Positions 22,209 to 33,808 of a stretch of 64,000 nucleotides of DNA are shown piece by piece (position 1 is the stretch's first letter; the number at the start of each line of letters is the position of its first letter). The stretch covers positions 11,064,041-11,128,040 of the forward strand of contig CM026562.1 of NCBI GenBank assembly GCA_015143295.1, in the 5' to 3' direction. Source of the DNA: Tetracentron sinense (lineage: Eukaryota; Streptophyta; Magnoliopsida; Trochodendrales; Trochodendraceae). Under the pieces are notes generated by a model. That model was given only the letters and a program-made list of their open reading frames with translations, had not been told where the DNA came from and searched no databases. Position numbers and translations under genes: made by a program.

Positions 22209-23457
22209 CTTGCACTACATCGTCAGATGCAAGTGCATCACCCTCTGTCAAGGCAAAAACTCGTCCCTGGTTTGCCTGGCGAGACTGAGGCGTAGATCGG
22301 GTAGTCTGAGATGACGCCTGGTATGATCTTGCTGGGCGTGCTGGTGGACTAATCCCCTGAGACTGGCCTGGTAAATGCCGGCTAGGGCAATCCCTGATCA
22401 TGTGGCCCTGGCGACCGCAATGATAACATCCACCAGATGCTCTTCGGCAATCTCCTGCCGGATGCCTTTTGCCGCATGAAGTGCAGACCTCATATGTGTA
22501 GGCCGGAGGGACCGGAGGTGGAGCATACCTCATCGCCTGAGGTGCAACAGGTCGTGGGGCTGAAAGAGCCTGAGGTCTCGCCGCCTGAGGCACATATTGC
22601 CGGGGAGCTGGAGGCGCATAAGATGGCCTCATCGGTGGTGCTGGCCACGTATACTGATAAGGGCCGGTACGAGCCTGCCTCTCTAGAGGTGTTGGACCAC
22701 TGGATTGGCCTCTCGTCAACTCCCTCTTCTTGGACACTGTCTCTGAATTGGCCTCGACCAATAAGGCCTTGTCTACTACCTCAGGGTAGGTAGCATGCCT
22801 GAAAATGGAAACCTTCTCCATAATCACATCCTTGAGCCCTTGCTCAAATCTTCTCGCCTTCATTGCCTCAGTAGCAACCATATGAGGCGCAAATCTCGAC
22901 AACTCCGAGAACTTGGCCTCGTATTGTGCCACCGACATCAAACCTTGTTCAAGGTTGATGAATTCTCTCTCTTTCTTTTCCCGTGCACCAATCGGAAAAT
23001 ACTTCTTGTAAAAAGTATCCTTGAACTCCTCCCAAGTCCAAGGTAGACCCTGCATGGTCAGATCTCTCGTCCTCAGTGCGGACAACCACCAATGGTGGGC
23101 TTCGCCTTCTAGCATGAAAGCTGCCCACGCTACTCTCTCCTCCTCTGTAGGTGAGAGGACCGCAAAGATCTTCTCCATCTGGAGGATCCATGCCTCCGCA
23201 GCAAGAGGGTCCACACTCCCATGGAAGGGTGGAGGCCTCAATCTCCTGAATGCCTCAACTCCAGCGGTACGATGTACTGGAGCTACGGGCGGTGGAGTAG
23301 GTGCCGCCGATGATGGTATAGCTTGCCGAGCCGCCAGTATGGCGAGTGTCTCAGCAATAGAGCCTAAGACCTGAGAGAGGTCCGGCTGCTCATCCTCATC
23401 TCATGAAGAAGAGGAAGCTCTGGTATGTGGTCCACGACCCCGTGTGCCCCGCCTCAT
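22209..23457 (-). pseudogene. gag: Element 1 gag, early nonsense codon
   Basis: The start codon at 23457 aligns with the MRRGTRG start of elements 2 and 3. Codon 19 is TGA (23401-23403) where the others have AGA, so full-length Gag is not made. After the stop the frame is open through the retrotransposon Gag capsid-like domain (HHWWLSALRT, EEFKDTFYKKYFP, AYEAKFSELSRF region). It continues into a proline-rich segment and two zinc-binding motifs, CTSCGKRHPAGDC and the classical CCHC knuckle CYHCGRQGHMIRDC. The exon has 416 codons plus 1 nt, the same as the other copies. Confidence 0.93.
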
Positions 23458-23801
23458 GACTAAAGTTCTGAGAACAATAGCACCACATGAGTCTCTCTTG
23501 AAATCATAGTTTATCGTATTTCCATTTCATAATAATTCAATTTGTATTAGTTATATAATACTAATATACGTCACATCAAGTCATCAGAGTATTCATCAAA
23601 TTATACTCATACTTTAGTGTTCTAGCGTACCTAGGACCTGTACTTGGTTAAAGCAACCATTTTGACTAAGACTAAAGTTTAGTCTCAAACTTGGATTAAG
23701 ACTCTCTTCCGACTTACTTTCTTCCTAACTTGTTTCCTGACATATGCTCTTGTCAAGCCGTGGTATAAGATTCTAAGTGACCCTAGAGACCTAAAGCCTA
23801 A
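23458..23801 (-). other. 5' leader of element 1
   Basis: About 344 nt between the primer-binding site and the gag ATG, expected to hold packaging and dimerisation signals. No specific motif was identified. Confidence 0.7.
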
Positions 23802-23813
23802 GCTCTGATACCA
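23802..23813 (-). promoter_or_regulatory. Primer-binding site, element 1 (tRNA-iMet)
   Basis: TGGTATCAGAGC on the minus strand, four bases after the 5' LTR end, is the classical complement of the 3' end of initiator methionine tRNA. Confidence 0.95.
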
Positions 23814-23817
23814 CTTC

Positions 23818-26441
23818 TGTCGCGACCCAAAACCCACCCTAGGAGTTAGAGTGAACTTTGGACGACTAATCGTGACTTGCTTGACAACTAGCCTGCAAAA
23901 CCCACATAGCATATACAATAGAGGATATAAACAGCGGAAACATACTCTAACATAGCACAGCGGAAGACTACCAAACCTCTATGTATATACATACGCAAAT
24001 CCAAGTTTATACAAAAAGTCTCCAAAAGAAAATGCGGACATGCCCGCCAAAATACATGAATCTAACTCTCATCTCACCCACAGCTAATCCACTCAGAATC
24101 AAATCACCACCTACTGATAACCCTCTATGGGAGGTTCCTCCAAAGGCTCCTCGACGTACTCATCTTCCACCCATGGACTAGGAGCACAAACATCAAATGG
24201 AGCAGCAGCTCCCTCAGAACCTGCCGACATAAGAAGTACGGCTGAGCATGGAATACTCAGCGGGTACTAAATACTAACCAACAATTATAGCATAGAAATG
24301 GCAATACATGATTAGGAGCAATTCATATATGTCAACGGAAACAATTCATATCATACAAGGAAGTAAAGTAGTTTATAATCATGCTTGAAATTCGTAGAAA
24401 GCCGATAAATCCTCTTGAAAACATCGTGCACTTGACTTGACTTGAAATATCTTTTCGTACTTGAAAGCTTGTCTTGTCTATCTTGCTTGATTCTTGTATG
24501 TCGTGTCATGTCATGCATGCTTGCTTGTGATCATGTAACTTGTGAGATTCTCTTGTGAGATGTACTTGTGAGATGCGCTTGTGAGATGCCTTGAGAGGGA
24601 AGGGAGACCCTTCTTTATGCAATGCACTTGCGAGGGAAGGGAGACCCTTCTTTATGATATGTATGTACTTGCGAGGGAAGGGAGGCCCTTCTTTATGATA
24701 TGCACTTGTGAGTGAGGGGAGACCCCTCGTGGAATGTTGGTTCTTGTCTACTTGTAAAAAGCGAGGTAAAACATATCGTAGGATATGCCCCACCTCTATC
24801 CATCTTCTTGGAAACCTCGATAAATCATGCCATGCATGCCGTGCTCGTGGGAACCGTGTACATACTTGCATTTTAAATTTAAACATGACATTTGGGAAAT
24901 TTCACAACACACATAACATTAAAGATTTAGCAATTCAATATTCGTAGCATTTAGGGAAAACAGGAAACACACTATCATAGGTCCTAGCAATATTCAGAAT
25001 TTATTAGGCATACATTTCCGAATTTACAACTCACTTTATTCACTTTGGCATTTCATCAAACATATTATGTTCATTATGGATTTACCCTACAACATGCTTT
25101 TCTAGATGGGTTTTACTCAAATCATACATGTACGTTCGTTATTAGAACAATACCCTTCCCCATTTGTTCATCACACACCACCATTGGCATCCAGTCGCCC
25201 ATTCCATCTCCATTCTCCATTCACAACCATTCACCACCATTCATCTCATAACACATGTATAAATGAAAGAAAATAAAAGAAAGAAGGGGAAAGAAGAACT
25301 ATAACTAGGAGGGTAGCAAGAAGTACCGACCTTGAAGAGATGAGGAGGAAATCCCTCTTCCAAACGACTGTGAGTTGCTGTCCTAGCCTGGATCGCGAGC
25401 TCCACGAATGCTTGAGCTAAAATCTTGAAGAAAACGGGCTTGAGGTTGATCTAGGGTTTCAAAACCCTTTGATTTCTCTCCAAAATGGAAACCCTAGGTT
25501 GGAATCGCCTTCTCCCCTTTCTCCTATTCCCTCAAACTCTCTAAGTGTCGAATGATGCCCTAAAGGCTCGGGTTAAACTCTTAAGGTAAGAGTGAACTGA
25601 CAAAAGACCATAACACCCTTACTAAATTTCTGTGAAAACACGAGTGTCGAACTCGTTGTGCTGTGAACAGTGCCAACCCGTGGTCCGTGAACAGTCTCAA
25701 CTCGTGGTCCGTTGTGTTGTACATAGTGCTGAGCTCGTTGAGCTGTGAACAGTGCCGAGCACGTTGTGCCGCGAATAGTGCTAACCCGTTGTGCTGTGAA
25801 CAGTGTCAACTCGTGGTCCGTGAACAGTGTCAACTCGTGGTCCGTGAACAGTGTCAACTCGTGGTCCGTTGTAGTGTGCATAGTGCTGAGCTCGTTGAGC
25901 TGTGAACAGTGTCGAGCACGTTGTGCCGTGAATAGTGCTAACCCGTTGTGCTGTGAACAGTGTCAACTCGTGGTCCGTGAACGGTGTCAACTTGTGGTCT
26001 GTGAACGGTGTCAACTCGTGGTCTGTGAACAGTGTCAACTCGTGGTCCGTTGTCTTATGTACAGCGTGCCCGTGGTGAGTTGTACAACGTGCCCGTTGTG
26101 CTATACGACGTACACGTCGTCTGCTGCACGACGTACCCGTCGTCTGTTGCACAACGGATGCACAACGTATACGTTATCAGAGTACGTCCTTAGCGCATAA
26201 CCGAGCTACGTCCTTAGCGCCTAACCGAGCTATGTTTTGCCTACAGGTTCAGACTGTTTTGGCCATATCTTTTGACTTGTTCATCCGATTTTGACGATTC
26301 AACTTGCGTTGTGGTCGTACTTCGAAAAGGAACATTTCTGACATTTCCAAATTCTTCCTCATTTATTAATTTTAACTCTTTAAAGGTAAAATGACAAAGG
26401 AAGTGTCATGTATTAAGAATGAAAAAGTCTGGGGCTCTACA
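23818..26441 (-). repeat. Element 1 5' LTR (2624 bp)
   Basis: It has TGTAGAG...GCGACA termini on the minus strand. It carries three adjacent 24-bp GTGAACAGTGTCAACTCGTG units near 25796-25870 where the 3' LTR has two, and lacks 8 bp near 26345. The U3 tandem block spans about 25652-26050. Confidence 0.96.
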
Positions 26442-27530
26442 CCGGAATTGCAAATGACATAAGATATCCATGTTGCAATTGAATCCAAGTGAAAGAACAT
26501 AAACCAATAAGGATCCCGTCACATGAACTAATGTATTCGATTGATCATTCCATTAACATTATCTCTAATAGGCCTTCGAGATTAAGATACTATCTAACCC
26601 ATAGCCTATTGTATATCATCCGGGTTTCCAAAACATTTGATTAAGCCATCAGAAACAATTTCTCATGTTAAAACATTTTGAAAAAATCTTTTATTAAATA
26701 TAATATATTTTATTAAAAAATATATTTCAAATATATTTTATTTCAAAATCTCCTGTGCAAGTTTTTAGCTTAATGGACTTTCTTACCCCGGAACTTGGAT
26801 AATCTCTAAATTTAATGAGCATGGATTTCTTGTTTGAAATTCATCATGACTCGAACAACTTTCTGATTATCCAACTGTCACCTTATCGTAGTTTTTCATG
26901 TAGAGAGTACTTAGGTGCAATCAAAATAGCAAGATTACTGCTCAGTTATAAATGAACTCATCAGATCTAAGGATCATCAAAACTGTTCAATGTGAATGAG
27001 AGACCAACTATCTGATAGTATGTTTATGCAAGAGGTCTCTCATTGTATGCAATCAGTCAATGTACATTTAAGCACCTATATGCCGATGTGTAGTTTTCAC
27101 TACAATAGTTCGAGATAAAACTACATCTCAACCATTGAGAACATCTAAACATTGTGGCAGCCATATAAGTGAAGTACCCAACTTCACCCATAGTTGTGAC
27201 TCTATAAGGTATAAGGAACTGGAAAGTTATATCTACCTGTGTCAGTCCATAAACAATCATATAACTTTCCTATAATATATCCTAGGGACCCTGTTCGATA
27301 TCTCATATCACATAGATCATCTCATGATCTTGGTTAGTTACCCATAATGAATTCGCAATAGATAAAGAAGATGTCTTTATTAATCTAATCAATAAAAATC
27401 GTATAATCTAAATGAATTTTTAGGGCATAATGTCCACATTGGGGGTTTTGGGAACTAGCAAGGGGGGAGATCCCGATTTTTCCAGTTCGATCGGCCAGTC
27501 CGATTCGGTTTTGATAACATTGCAAAGCAC

Positions 27531-27989
27531 ACCTCTTCAAAAGGGCCTATCTCTTGATGAGGGGAGGAGCTCTCAGTGGTGTCTGGGATTTGGGCCAACA
27601 GGCCTTTGTGCTTGGGTTCAAGTCTCTAAATCCCCATTAGTGTCGTAGTGGTGTCCATCTACTCGTTGGTTACCCTAGGTGGTTAGGGATTGCCACCCCT
27701 AACCTTTTTTTAATACCCAAAAATAGAAGAGGCTAGACGTCGCTAGACGATGTGGGACTAATTGGGTAGAACACCAATCGTCCAAACACATGGAGAGTAT
27801 AACCCACATGTACACTTGTTTCTTTTTTTTTTGGCTAACAAAAGTCAAACTTATCAACTTAAACAAAGCCTTGTTTCTAATTGAGCAATTTACTAACCTC
27901 CTAAGTCCTAACAAGTGTCCTTTGCTAAAGATTTAACTAACAGTAAATGATTCTGTGTATAATAATAACAATAACAATTTCTATAATAT
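27531..27989. other. Non-coding stretch
   Basis: No gene is recognised. It continues the sequence that lay upstream of the ankyrin gene before the nested insertions. Confidence 0.5.
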
Positions 27990-28751
27990 TTTTACGTATC
28001 TTTTAATTAAATAAAGCAAAAAACATAAAAAGAGGGAGAGGATATGGCTGATTCGAGCAACCCGAGACCTCCATTCATGCCTCTTCAAGGGGACAAACCT
28101 CCATATGTTCTTTTAGAACATTTTAACTTCATTCAATATATCCATAAATGAACAATTACAGACCCTTTTATAAAGACAATAGTAGTTACAAATTAAACTA
28201 CCCAAACCATCCACTACCTATCCCTATATAACTACCTAAGCACATATCATTCTATCCCCCTTGAAAGAACCTTGTCCTCAAGGTTTAAAATTACATATGA
28301 CTCTTGAATCTTCAACAAAGACAAATGGAAACCGCAATTGTAGGATAAAGATGACCATTTCGAGGGGGTTTTCTTCCAAACAACCACTTCGAGTGAGTTT
28401 TCCTCCAATCTTTAACCTTCACAACTTCAATCCTCCATCTAGCCATTGTTGAAACCACCACACAGTCACAGGCTCGTTGCTCTAATACCATTTTGTTACG
28501 TGCCTTTTAATTAAATATAAGGAAGAAAATTTTTTTTAAAAAAGGAGAGGACTTGGCTGATTCAAGTAGCCCGAGACCTCCATTAATGCCTCTTCGAGGG
28601 GGCAAACCTCCAATGTTCTCTTAGAACAGTTTAACTTCATTCAACATATCCATAAATAAACAATTACATACTCTTTTATAAAGACAATAGTAGTTACAAA
28701 CTACTCAAACCACCCACTAATCATATCCCCTATAACTACCTAGGCACATGA
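27990..28751 (-). mobile_element. TRIM-like LTR pair
   Basis: Direct repeats of about 260 bp (27990-28249 and 28494-28751) share TTTTAATTAAAT, GACCTCCATT, AGACAATAGTAGTTACAAA and other long blocks. The 240-bp interior has a minus-strand primer-binding site TGGTATTAGAGC (28482-28490 region) just after the right LTR. One base differs from the iMet site. A purine run AAGGGGGATAGAA adjoins the left LTR. There is no coding capacity, as in TRIM elements or small deletion derivatives of gypsy elements. No clear target duplication was found. Confidence 0.7.
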
Positions 28752-31700
28752 TTGACATCTTGAACCTTGTTGTCAAATTACCTTCATTGTTGTATGGAGT
28801 TTATTACTTTATGTATGAGACTATCCTTCAAATCCGAGTAAACCCGGATTGTTAATTTCCTTCCCGATTTGGGGAAAAACCTCTGATTAAGAAGAAGAAC
28901 AAATATTGAATAAACTTGTATTTTTATTTATTCAAAGGGGTTGCCCAAGTCCCATGTAGGCATTATAGATGTCTCATTGAGGTCTTTGTATCAAGAAAAA
29001 GGGAAAAATAAAGGCAGCCATATAGAGGGGTTCACCTGATATTCTTCATCAATGGAGTAGTCTTCTTCTTCCTCTCTTGATTGTTGTGTTCCTGCAAAAA
29101 CCAAAAAAAAAAAAATTATTTCCTTGTATTTTCTAGGTTATTCCTCTCGTATTCCTCCTTAAGAGTTTCCTGTGAGAAACTCCCTTTTTATATATTTTGG
29201 AGAGTCCTTTTTGGATTCTCCTTTGACTTCCTACTTTTGTGGAGGTCAAAAAGGGGTCAACTCTCTTTTTAAAGGGTCATCTGTCTAAGACAATAGTTTT
29301 CCCTTATCTTGAGAAACCTAGGACGTTCAGGAGTCCTTTTTCTTAAAGAATTCAAAATTGATTTCCCTTTTTGGGAAACCTGTGAGGATAAGACTCTTCC
29401 CCTAAAAAGGGAGAAGAATCTTATCTTCCAAAAGGGGAGAGGATCACTCTCCTATTTTGAATGGGGTGTTATGTGGCACCCTTTCATTGTGAAAGAATGG
29501 GAGATCCCTATCTTGGGATTCTTCCAAAATTGGTAGAGGGTCCTTTTTTATTAGTCAGGTACTAACTGCTCTGGGCAGTGAAATCTCAATGCACGCAAAG
29601 CGGGTGTATGGTACACTTGCCCACACCGGATCACTGCCCATAAAATGGGCGGTTAAGTTTCGCATGTGCCAAAGGCACATGCACCAGTTGGCTAAGGGCC
29701 GACTTACCTGTAGTCCACCAAGCATTTAATACTGGCAACAGGGCAATGATGCCCCGCGGACACTCTTCGTGTTAGTCCTTATGGAACTGAAACGTGGTTA
29801 GGGTTTGCCCTTGCGGACAGACTCCATTTAAGCTTGTTGCCCAAGGATCAGATCCTAGAGGGGGGTTGAATAGGATCTATGGCAAATTCAAATTGTATCC
29901 TATTTCCTTAAGTGGAATTTTAATTTTAACAAATTAAAAGGAAATAGAATTTAGCAATTCTACACACAATGTAAAACAAATAAAGTAAAGAGTAGATATA
30001 GAGAATGTAAACACAAGGAGTTTTTCACGAGGTTCGGCAACCCACCTACGTCCCCGCCTCAAGTTATACCCGCTAGAGGATTTTCCACGATTTATTCAAT
30101 CGCACAGACTTCTTCCGGATGAAGCCCAAACCGTTACAATGCAAGAGAATCCCCTCTCTTGACTTCCTCGATCTTCTCATGGGTGAAAACCCAATTTTAC
30201 AAAGTTCCGCGCTTCAAGGACAAGAATTCACTTATTCTTGATCTTCTACCATACTTGTTGCAAAGTGTTTTTACAATCTAAAACTGCTCCTTACACGAGA
30301 TGATAGATCACTTGGAAGCTCTCTAAGAGTCTCTCAAAGAAATGGAGTTGAATAGCTCAATTTTGACTCTTTTGGGTTTCTAAGTTTTTAACTAAAATGA
30401 TTGATCAATGAATGATAGATTGAGTTATAGAATGATTGGAAGAATTGGAGTTCTTCTTTTAGATCATAACTCAATCCTATTTATAACCCAATAGGTTTTA
30501 TGGCCGTTGGAAGAACATTGAGAATGAAACTAGCCTTTAAAAACTAGCCATGACAACATATTCTTCTTCTTGCATGAATTCGTCGATGAGTCTGAGTGGA
30601 CTCTGTGAATTCTTTGACGAGTTCAAGGCCAGAAAGTTAAAGTAGTTTCTGTAACCCCATTCGTCGATGAGTTCAAGTTGACTCGATGGATTCGTCGACG
30701 AGTCCTGTGGTTTTTCACTTAAAACTCATCTTTTGAAGACCTTAATGATGGGAATGGTTTCCTTAGTCTTTTGGTTTAAATTTATCATATTTTTTGTCAT
30801 TCCAAATGATGTCCTAGGGCCTTAAAATATTAATCAATTTAGTCGTAGGCTCCTATGGTCATTTTAGGCTTTTGAGTAATTCAAACAACCCAAACTTTAA
30901 GGACTTTACATAAGTTCTAAACTCTCCCAAACTAAAATATAAACTTTAAACCTTCTAAGGAGAGTCTTCATCTTGATCTTGATTTGATTTCACCTTTGAC
31001 TTCATGATCATCCTTCTTCCTCTTTAATAATCTTCATGACTTGAATTGATATGATCTTCAATATCTTCAACTTGATCCAACTTGACTTACTTTGACTTGA
31101 GTATAATCCTTCTTTGTATATAGATGGTGTCATTTAATACTTTTTCACCTTGAATGATTTGCTAATACTCTTCATAACTGATTTTCACATAAACTCAATT
31201 GAGACATTAGTAACTCAATTCTCATTACATTATTGTGTTATCATTAAAATTAAGGATGTTACCTTAGGTAGAAACTTAAAGGCTAACAAAGCTCCTGCGG
31301 ACAGACTCTATGAGTTTATCTGCGGGCTAGTCAATGGCTATCCTGGTCTTTGGCCATAAATGGCCAGGGACTTGACCCAGACCACGAACGAGACCCATGG
31401 TCTCACCCTCTTAATCTGCAGACTGAACAAGGTCAATCATTTCCCAGTTGGCAATCAGTACCTGATTGTCATGTGGTAGAGAATCCCTGCTTAAAAAAAG
31501 ATTCTCTATCAGCTTTAGGGGATCCGAAGATAGAGATCTCCTATTTTTCTCCAATAAAAGAATGTCATATGACACCCTATCCAAAAGGAGGAATAATCTT
31601 TTTCCTTTTATTGGAAGATAAGATTCTTCTTATTTTAAGGGGGAAAGGTCTTATCTTCTTAGGTTTCCCAAAAAGGGAAACCAATTTGGAGTCCTTCAAG

Positions 31701-32815
31701 AAAAAGGACTCCTAATCATCCCAAGTTTCCCCAAGATAAGGGAAACCAACTATCAAAAGACAGATGTCTCTCCTAAGGGGAGAGAACCTTTTTGACTTCC
31801 ACAAAAATAGGAATTCAAAGGGGAGTCCAAAAAAGAACTCTCCAAAAGATATAAAAAGGGAGTTTCTCACAAGAAACTCCCACGAGAGAGAATTAATAGA
31901 ATTTTACAAAACAAAAATCTGAGGAGAGGAGAAAGAAAAATTTTCTTTTGTAGGAACAAAACAAGCAACCGGTGAAGAAGCAGGATCTCCCATTAATGGA
32001 GAACATCAGATGAACCTCTCAATATGGCCACCTCTCTCTCTTTTTCCCTTTTCTTGACACAAAGAACTCAATGAGGCATCTGTAATGCTATATGGGATCT
32101 GGGCAACCCCTTTGAATAAATAAAATATTTTATTCAAATATTTGATCTTCTTTCATTCTTCTTCTCAATTAGAAGTTCTTCCTCAAATCAAAAAGATAAT
32201 TAACGGGTTTACTCGGATTGGAAGGATAATCCCTCACATAAAATAATAAACTCCACACAACAATGGAGGTAATTTGATAGCAAGGTTCAAGATGTCAACC
32301 ATTAAAAGATGCTTGAAATTTGCATATTACAACTGCCAGCTGAGGAAGGTGGTTGACCAAGGTCCAAGGCCTATTTGGGCCGTGGACCAGGAAACTGAAA
32401 AGGTGGACTGACCTTGCTCAACCCGTGGACCAAAAGGGGTGGGTCCATGGGTCCTGCCCATGGTTTGGGTTAGACCAATGGGCTAACCTTTGACTAGCCC
32501 GCAGACTAATTTGTGAAATCTGTCCGCGTACTGACTTTGAGATTTGTCCACGAGGATCCAACCAGGTTTGTCCGCAAGGACAGACCCTAAACACATGTCA
32601 ATCCCATAGGGGCTGGCAGAGAGGGTGTCCGCGGGGCATTATTTCCCTACTACCAACATTTAATGTTGGTGGGCTAACGGTAAGCTAGCCCTTGGCCAGC
32701 TGGTGCGTATGCTTTTGTCACGTGCGAAGCCTAATCGCCCATTCTATAGGTGGTGATCTAGTGCGGGCAAGTGCACCATGCACCCGCCTTGCGGACAGTG
32801 AGATTTCACTGCCCA
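28752..32815. repeat. Complex long inverted repeat (foldback-like), interrupted by a solo LTR
   Basis: Three block pairs occur in opposite orientation: A 28752-29550 with A' 31490-32298; B 29573-29825 with B' 32570-32815; C 31294-31480 with C' 32330-32560. Examples are TTGACATCTTGAACC against GGTTCAAGATGTCAA, and GGGCAGTGAAATCT against AGATTTCACTGCCC. The order A-B-C-A'-C'-B' is not a simple palindrome. B-C and C'-B' look like long terminal inverted repeats around A', with A as an extra inverted copy. Block ends are approximate. No transposase is seen. Confidence 0.75.
29835..31288. mobile_element. Solo LTR, TSD AAGCT
   Basis: The 1454-bp segment begins TGTTGCCCAAGG and ends GGCTAACA, with TGTT...AACA termini. 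Perfect AAGCT lies on both sides (29830-29834, 31289-31293). It interrupts block B/C of the inverted repeat, whose GCGGACAGACTC motif is seen on both flanks. An early AGGGGGGTTGAATAGG and later ACGAGGTTCGGC are familiar from plant copia LTRs (recalled only), so a copia origin and plus orientation are likely. Confidence 0.85.
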
Positions 32816-33803
32816 CACATATATCATATATATTACTCTATAATAAAATAAATAGTTTACCCTCTTAGCCCAGCCCGGCCCTGCCCTGCCCTACCCTGCT
32901 CTCTATTCTATATGTTATACCATATACTATAATATATAATTAGTGAAGTCAATCCATCCCTTTGATGAGGGGGGCGGGCTTGGCCCAACACTTCGAAGCT
33001 TGCAAATTAGAGGGTTTTTTTTTCCTTAATAAGACACTAGGGCCGAGCCAAGCCTAATTTTGAAAGGCTCTCTTACTTGAGAGCTGGGCTTGGTAAGCAC
33101 CTAGCCCAGACCTTCGTTCTATATTTTATACCATGTATAATATAATAACTTAAGAAGCTAAGCCTCACTATGTGCATGTGTAACATACTAACAATATAGT
33201 GTAATATTTTTCTAGAACCTTTCTAATATAGTATCTTGTAACATTTTTCATTTTCTTTAAAAAATCTAATAAAGGCTGAGAATTACTGTGTGTGTAACAA
33301 ACTAATAATGTAGTCTCTTTCTAGAATCTTGCAAGTTGTAGCGTATTTTATTTATTTTTCTTTATTTTGTAAATATGATGGTACTAATATTAACAATTTA
33401 ATGGTAACAATTAGGGAGGGGTCTACTAATGCTAACAATCAGATGGTATTAAAACTCTGTCATGTTGCTCTTTGAGTTGCATTGCCGATCCCAAACCCGA
33501 ATAAAGGAGGAGGGTTGTATTATGTCAAGAAGGTAATCAATGTAGAAAAAATTGCTAAAACATGATATAAATTTATTGTTCTTTCGGCCCTAACTAGACC
33601 CTAGCCCTTAAGGGTAGGACTTGGGCCTTGCCAATTTAGGCCCTCTGAGGGCTAGGGCCTCACCCTGGTGAAAGAAGGATGGGCCTACCCCTACTCGAAC
33701 CTTTGATAGCCCTACTAACACCCATCATTAATGAAATTCCGGTGAACCCAAAAAAAAAATTTGAGTTCACAACTCACAAGTCCAAGAGGAGGGGGGGGGG
33801 GGT
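32816..33803. other. Non-coding stretch with a G-run
   Basis: AT-rich, with a CCCGGCCCTGCCCTGCC-type run near 32870-32900 and a G12 run at about 33791-33802 just before the TSD of element 2. No gene is seen. Confidence 0.55.
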
Positions 33804-33808
33804 GTAAG

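Larger units (their letters stand above)
16026..26441 (-). mobile_element. Tekay/Del-type chromovirus, element 1, complete, TSD CCGGA
   Basis: A full-length 10,416-bp LTR retrotransposon. The 5' LTR is 23818-26441 and the 3' LTR is 16026-18633. Perfect CCGGA target duplications lie at 16021-16025 and 26442-26446. The order on the minus strand is LTR, PBS, gag, intron, protease, RT, RNase H, integrase, chromodomain, PPT, LTR. Gypsy order plus chromodomain plus 2.6-kb LTRs fit the Tekay (Del) clade. The two LTRs look very similar by eye (not computed), suggesting a fairly recent insertion. It cannot encode active proteins: there is a stop in gag, a mutated protease active site, a mutated integrase zinc ligand and a frameshift in integrase. 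Confidence 0.97.
14824..27438 (-). mobile_element. Copia-like LTR (probably solo), split by Tekay element 1
   Basis: The parts are 14824-16025 and 26442-27438, about 2.2 kb together. Read on the minus strand it begins TGTGGACATTATGCCCTAAA, a start familiar from plant copia LTRs (recalled, not searched), and ends near GGATTCCATTCA. A short TTGG lies on each side (14820-14823, 27439-27442), a possible partial target duplication. No gag, pol or primer site is seen in either half, so a solo LTR is more likely than a full element. Family assignment is tentative. Confidence 0.55.
14638..27522. mobile_element. hAT-like MITE split by nested insertions, TSD CAAAGCAC
   Basis: The element has two parts, 14638-14823 and 27439-27522. 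Perfect 8-bp repeats CAAAGCAC flank it at 14630-14637 and 27523-27530. The ends are inverted: CACTGTTTTCATAACCGG on the left, and CAATGTTATCAAAACCGA for the right end on the other strand. The visible interior is rich in CCGGTT. Everything between its halves was inserted later. Confidence 0.85.

Noticed and set aside
23802..23813. tRNA gene hits at primer-binding sites
   Set aside because: Only the 12-nt complement of tRNA-iMet is present, with no cloverleaf.
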